7,911 nt of DNA from a bacterium (GTDB lineage Bacteria; Pseudomonadota; Gammaproteobacteria; Burkholderiales; Thiobacteraceae): assembly GCA_027438535.1 (NCBI GenBank), contig DAIAMA010000045.1, positions 1-7,911 of the forward strand, in the 5' to 3' direction. Position 1 is the first letter of the stretch; every line of letters starts with the position of its first letter. Shown one piece after another: positions 6,576 through 7,911 of the stretch. Below the pieces are notes generated by a model, which searched no databases, was not told the origin of the DNA, and was given only the letters and a program-made list of their open reading frames with translations. The position numbers were made by a program, and so were the translations under genes.

Positions 6576-6719
6576 TTATTCCTGACTCGTCATCCGGGCC
6601 CGCGACTGCGCAAGCGGATCAGCCCGCTCATTCGTCGCCACGCAAAAAGCGATCACGGCACCCACCAGGAGTACCGACAAAAAGGTCGAACGCTTGATCA
6701 ATACCGTCTGTGCTTTCAT
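6576..6719 (-). CDS. Small single-pass membrane or secreted protein, 47 residues
   Basis: An open frame from ATG 6719 to TAA 6576. Seen: an N-terminus with two lysines and an arginine (MKAQTVLIKR), one hydrophobic stretch of about 18 residues (STFLSVLLVGAVIAFCVA, 11-28), then a short polar tail rich in Arg, Asp and Glu. This suggests an inner-membrane anchor with the tail outside (positive-inside rule), or a signal peptide releasing about 18 residues. The cysteine at 26 follows Phe, so it is not a lipobox. GGAG at 6726-6729, six bases before the ATG, supports translation. It lies 62 bases downstream of slmA on the same strand, so it may be the last gene of that operon or have its own promoter. 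The function is unknown and I recognise no family. Too short for many gene finders. Confidence 0.6.
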   Translation of the reverse strand: MKAQTVLIKRSTFLSVLLVGAVIAFCVATNERADPLAQSRARMTSQE

Positions 6720-6725
6720 ATTGAA

Positions 6726-6729
6726 CTCC
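6726..6729 (-). promoter_or_regulatory. Ribosome binding site of the 47-residue gene
   Basis: TGGAGT on the minus strand with GGAG six bases from ATG 6719. It is the main evidence, beside the membrane segment, that this short frame is a gene. Confidence 0.6.
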
Positions 6730-6756
6730 ACATTTAGCAAATAGCCGCCCAGGAGA

Positions 6757-6762
6757 ATTATC
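6757..6762 (-). promoter_or_regulatory. Possible -10 box for the 47-residue gene
   Basis: The minus-strand hexamer GATAAT (five of six consensus positions) lies in the 62-base gap after slmA and would start a transcript about 30 bases before ATG 6719. Seventeen bases upstream is TTAAGT, a poor -35 overlapping the slmA stop region. If real, the small gene has a promoter separate from slmA. Confidence 0.28.
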
Positions 6763-6781
6763 GGACACTGTGCCGGAAAAC

Positions 6782-7363
6782 TTAAGTCAGCCGGAACAGC
6801 AAGGCTTTTTGTGTCTCGAATTGATCCAGCGGTAAACGCTTGAAACCGCTTTTGGCGAACTGATGCCAGCGCCCAATGATGAATGAAAGCATTAGATTAG
6901 CCACGGCATTGGTATCACGCTCCGTGGGCACGGCGTTTTCCGTGGCCGCGACGCGCAAACATTGGCGCAGTGTCGCTTCGATGCGGTCGTGCAATTGATT
7001 GATGCGGGATTGCAGCCGTTCGTTTTCATGCACCAGCGCATCGCCGATCAAGACCCGCGTCATGCCCGGATTTTTTTGCGCAAAGCCCAAGAGCAGGGAC
7101 AAAATCGCATCGAGCTGGCGCATGCCGTCGGTTTCGTCCGCGTTGATTTTGTTAATTAGGCTGAATAAGGTCTGTTCGATAAACTCGATCAGCCCCTCGA
7201 ACATTTGCGCCTTACTGGCAAAATGGCGGTACAACGCGGCTTCCGACACATCGAGCCGCGCCGCCAGCGCCGCGGTCGTGATTTTCTCCGGCCTAGGCTG
7301 CTCCAGCATTTGCGCCAGCGTTTGTAGAATTTGGGTTTTGCGTTCGCCGCTTTTGCCTGCCAT
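6782..7363 (-). CDS. slmA: Nucleoid occlusion factor SlmA (TetR family)
   Basis: A 193-residue TetR-fold DNA-binding protein. In E. coli SlmA binds sites spread over the chromosome and, when DNA-bound, antagonises FtsZ polymers so that the division septum does not form over the nucleoid. Seen: an N-terminal helix-turn-helix at about 28-48 (ITTAALAARLDVSEAALYRHF), then SKAQMFEGLIEFIE (50-63). LLLGFAQKNPGMTRVL (90-105), the ENERLQSRINQL region and RIEATLRQCLR (127-137) match the SlmA body closely in order and spacing. SlmA of E. coli is 198 residues. These matches separate it from ordinary TetR repressors. ATG 7363 is preceded by a strong GGGAGG/AGGAG site (7367-7374). It lies 22 bases after the HAD gene, an arrangement I recall from other betaproteobacteria, so co-transcription is likely. 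I found no obvious SlmA-binding palindrome (GTGAGTACTCAC type) in the window. Confidence 0.92.
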   Translation of the reverse strand: MAGKSGERKTQILQTLAQMLEQPRPEKITTAALAARLDVSEAALYRHFASKAQMFEGLIEFIEQTLFSLINKINADETDGMRQLDAILSLLLGFAQKNPGMTRVLIGDALVHENERLQSRINQLHDRIEATLRQCLRVAATENAVPTERDTNAVANLMLSFIIGRWHQFAKSGFKRLPLDQFETQKALLFRLT

Positions 7364-7366
7364 GGT

Positions 7367-7374
7367 CTCCTCCC
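7367..7374 (-). promoter_or_regulatory. Strong ribosome binding site of slmA
   Basis: The minus strand reads GGGAGGAG, ending three bases before ATG 7363, and lies within the 22-base gap after the HAD stop. It fixes the slmA start and suggests efficient translation from a shared mRNA. Confidence 0.7.
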
Positions 7375-7385
7375 AGAGTTTTTTG

Positions 7386-7911
7386 CTATAGCTTATCGAG
7401 TACGCGCTGCAATTGCAGCACGGATTTTACCCTGACATCCACAAAAGGTGGGGACTTACTCGCACGTGTCACCCACACGGTGCGCATCCCCAGGCGCTTG
7501 GCCGTACGCAGATTATCCAAGTCGTCTTCCACCATGATGGCGCGCTCCGGCCGCAAGCCATGCACCCGGAACAGATGGCGGAAGCCGTGCGCGGCGGGTT
7601 TGGGCCGAAAGCCGGTGCGCTCCACGCTGATCACATCGGCAAATAAATGCGCCACTCCCATCGCTGCCAGCACCGCGTGCGCATAATGCGCGGGTGCGTT
7701 GGAGAACACGATCTTCTTGCCCGGCAAACGCCGCAGCAGGCCGCGCAAGCCGCGCTCGAATACCAGCATGGGATGAATTCGCGGGAATTGATGGGTATGC
7801 CACAAGAAATGCCGCGGATCAATTTCCGGATGGTGCCGAATCAGCCCTAGCAGGGTCGCGCCGTAGCGCCGCCAATAGTGAATGCGCAAGGCATTCGCGC
7901 CCGCCTCGTCC
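7386..7911 (-). CDS. HAD-superfamily pyrimidine 5'-nucleotidase (5' end outside window)
   Basis: The C-terminal 174 residues of a cytoplasmic HAD hydrolase that should remove phosphate from pyrimidine nucleoside monophosphates. Seen: LRIHYWRRYGATLLGL in the cap region, typical of the bacterial pyrimidine 5'-nucleotidase group (SDT1/Phm8-like); motif II KIVFSNAP, with its serine codon at 7701-7703; motif III lysine in FRPKP (codon 7599-7601); and motif IV VEDDLDN with its Asp pair at 7521-7526, followed by LGMRTVWV. Motif I (DxDxT) and the true start lie beyond the right edge. The open frame continues upstream to the window end, so no start inside the window is accepted; the only late candidate is a TTG at 7889 within the conserved segment. 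It ends with TAG, 22 bases before slmA. In relatives argB is often just upstream, which would be outside this window. A phosphoglycolate-type substrate is a less likely alternative. Confidence 0.87.
   Translation of the reverse strand, partial: DEAGANALRIHYWRRYGATLLGLIRHHPEIDPRHFLWHTHQFPRIHPMLVFERGLRGLLRRLPGKKIVFSNAPAHYAHAVLAAMGVAHLFADVISVERTGFRPKPAAHGFRHLFRVHGLRPERAIMVEDDLDNLRTAKRLGMRTVWVTRASKSPPFVDVRVKSVLQLQRVLDKL

Noticed and set aside
6782..7363. Reading the TetR-family gene as a local repressor of its neighbours
   Set aside because: The whole-length match to SlmA (SEAALYRHF, GFAQKNPGMTR, RINQL...RIEATLRQ) indicates nucleoid occlusion, and no operator palindrome was seen nearby.

Overview
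The window looks like chromosomal DNA of a Gram-negative proteobacterium, most likely a betaproteobacterium (for example Nitrosomonadales-like; this finer placement is a guess). The reasons are high GC content (judged by eye, not computed), a clear SlmA nucleoid-occlusion factor (a beta/gammaproteobacterial protein) directly downstream of a pyrimidine 5'-nucleotidase-type HAD phosphatase, a MaeB-type malic enzyme, and ArnT-like GT-C glycosyltransferases. Gene density is high, with no gene-free stretch over about 150 bases. I see no tRNA, rRNA, CRISPR array, insertion sequence or prophage genes.

Left block (1-5129, all minus strand, read right to left): a four-gene, overlapping cluster. It starts with a single-domain malic enzyme (maeB, no phosphotransacetylase domain) and continues through two different family-39-type membrane glycosyltransferases into a UbiA-superfamily prenyltransferase that most resembles decaprenyl-phosphate 5-phosphoribosyltransferase and is cut by the left edge. 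The junctions are TGATG, GTGA and ATGA overlaps, so the genes are probably co-transcribed and translationally coupled. The last three genes suggest an envelope pathway in which a lipid-linked pentose (ribose or arabinose type) is made at the inner membrane and transferred by GT-C enzymes on the periplasmic side. The malic enzyme is a metabolic passenger or the promoter-proximal gene.

Middle (5130-5281): a 152-base divergent intergenic region. Right of it on the plus strand are a 131-residue protein of unknown function, which reads as an HMA/ferredoxin-like fold without the metal-binding CxxC but with a His/Asp-rich C-terminal tail, and an E1-like adenylyltransferase of the MoeB/ThiF/HesA family with all its motifs.

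Right block (6576-7911, minus strand): a truncated HAD pyrimidine 5'-nucleotidase, slmA, and a 47-residue single-pass membrane or secreted small protein with a good ribosome binding site. This block converges with the adenylyltransferase gene, and a perfect GC-rich inverted repeat straddles the adenylyltransferase stop codon at the junction.

The most notable points are the possible polyprenyl-phosphate-pentose glycosylation operon coupled to a malic enzyme, the degenerate HMA-like protein with a metal-binding-type tail, and the small membrane protein behind slmA.
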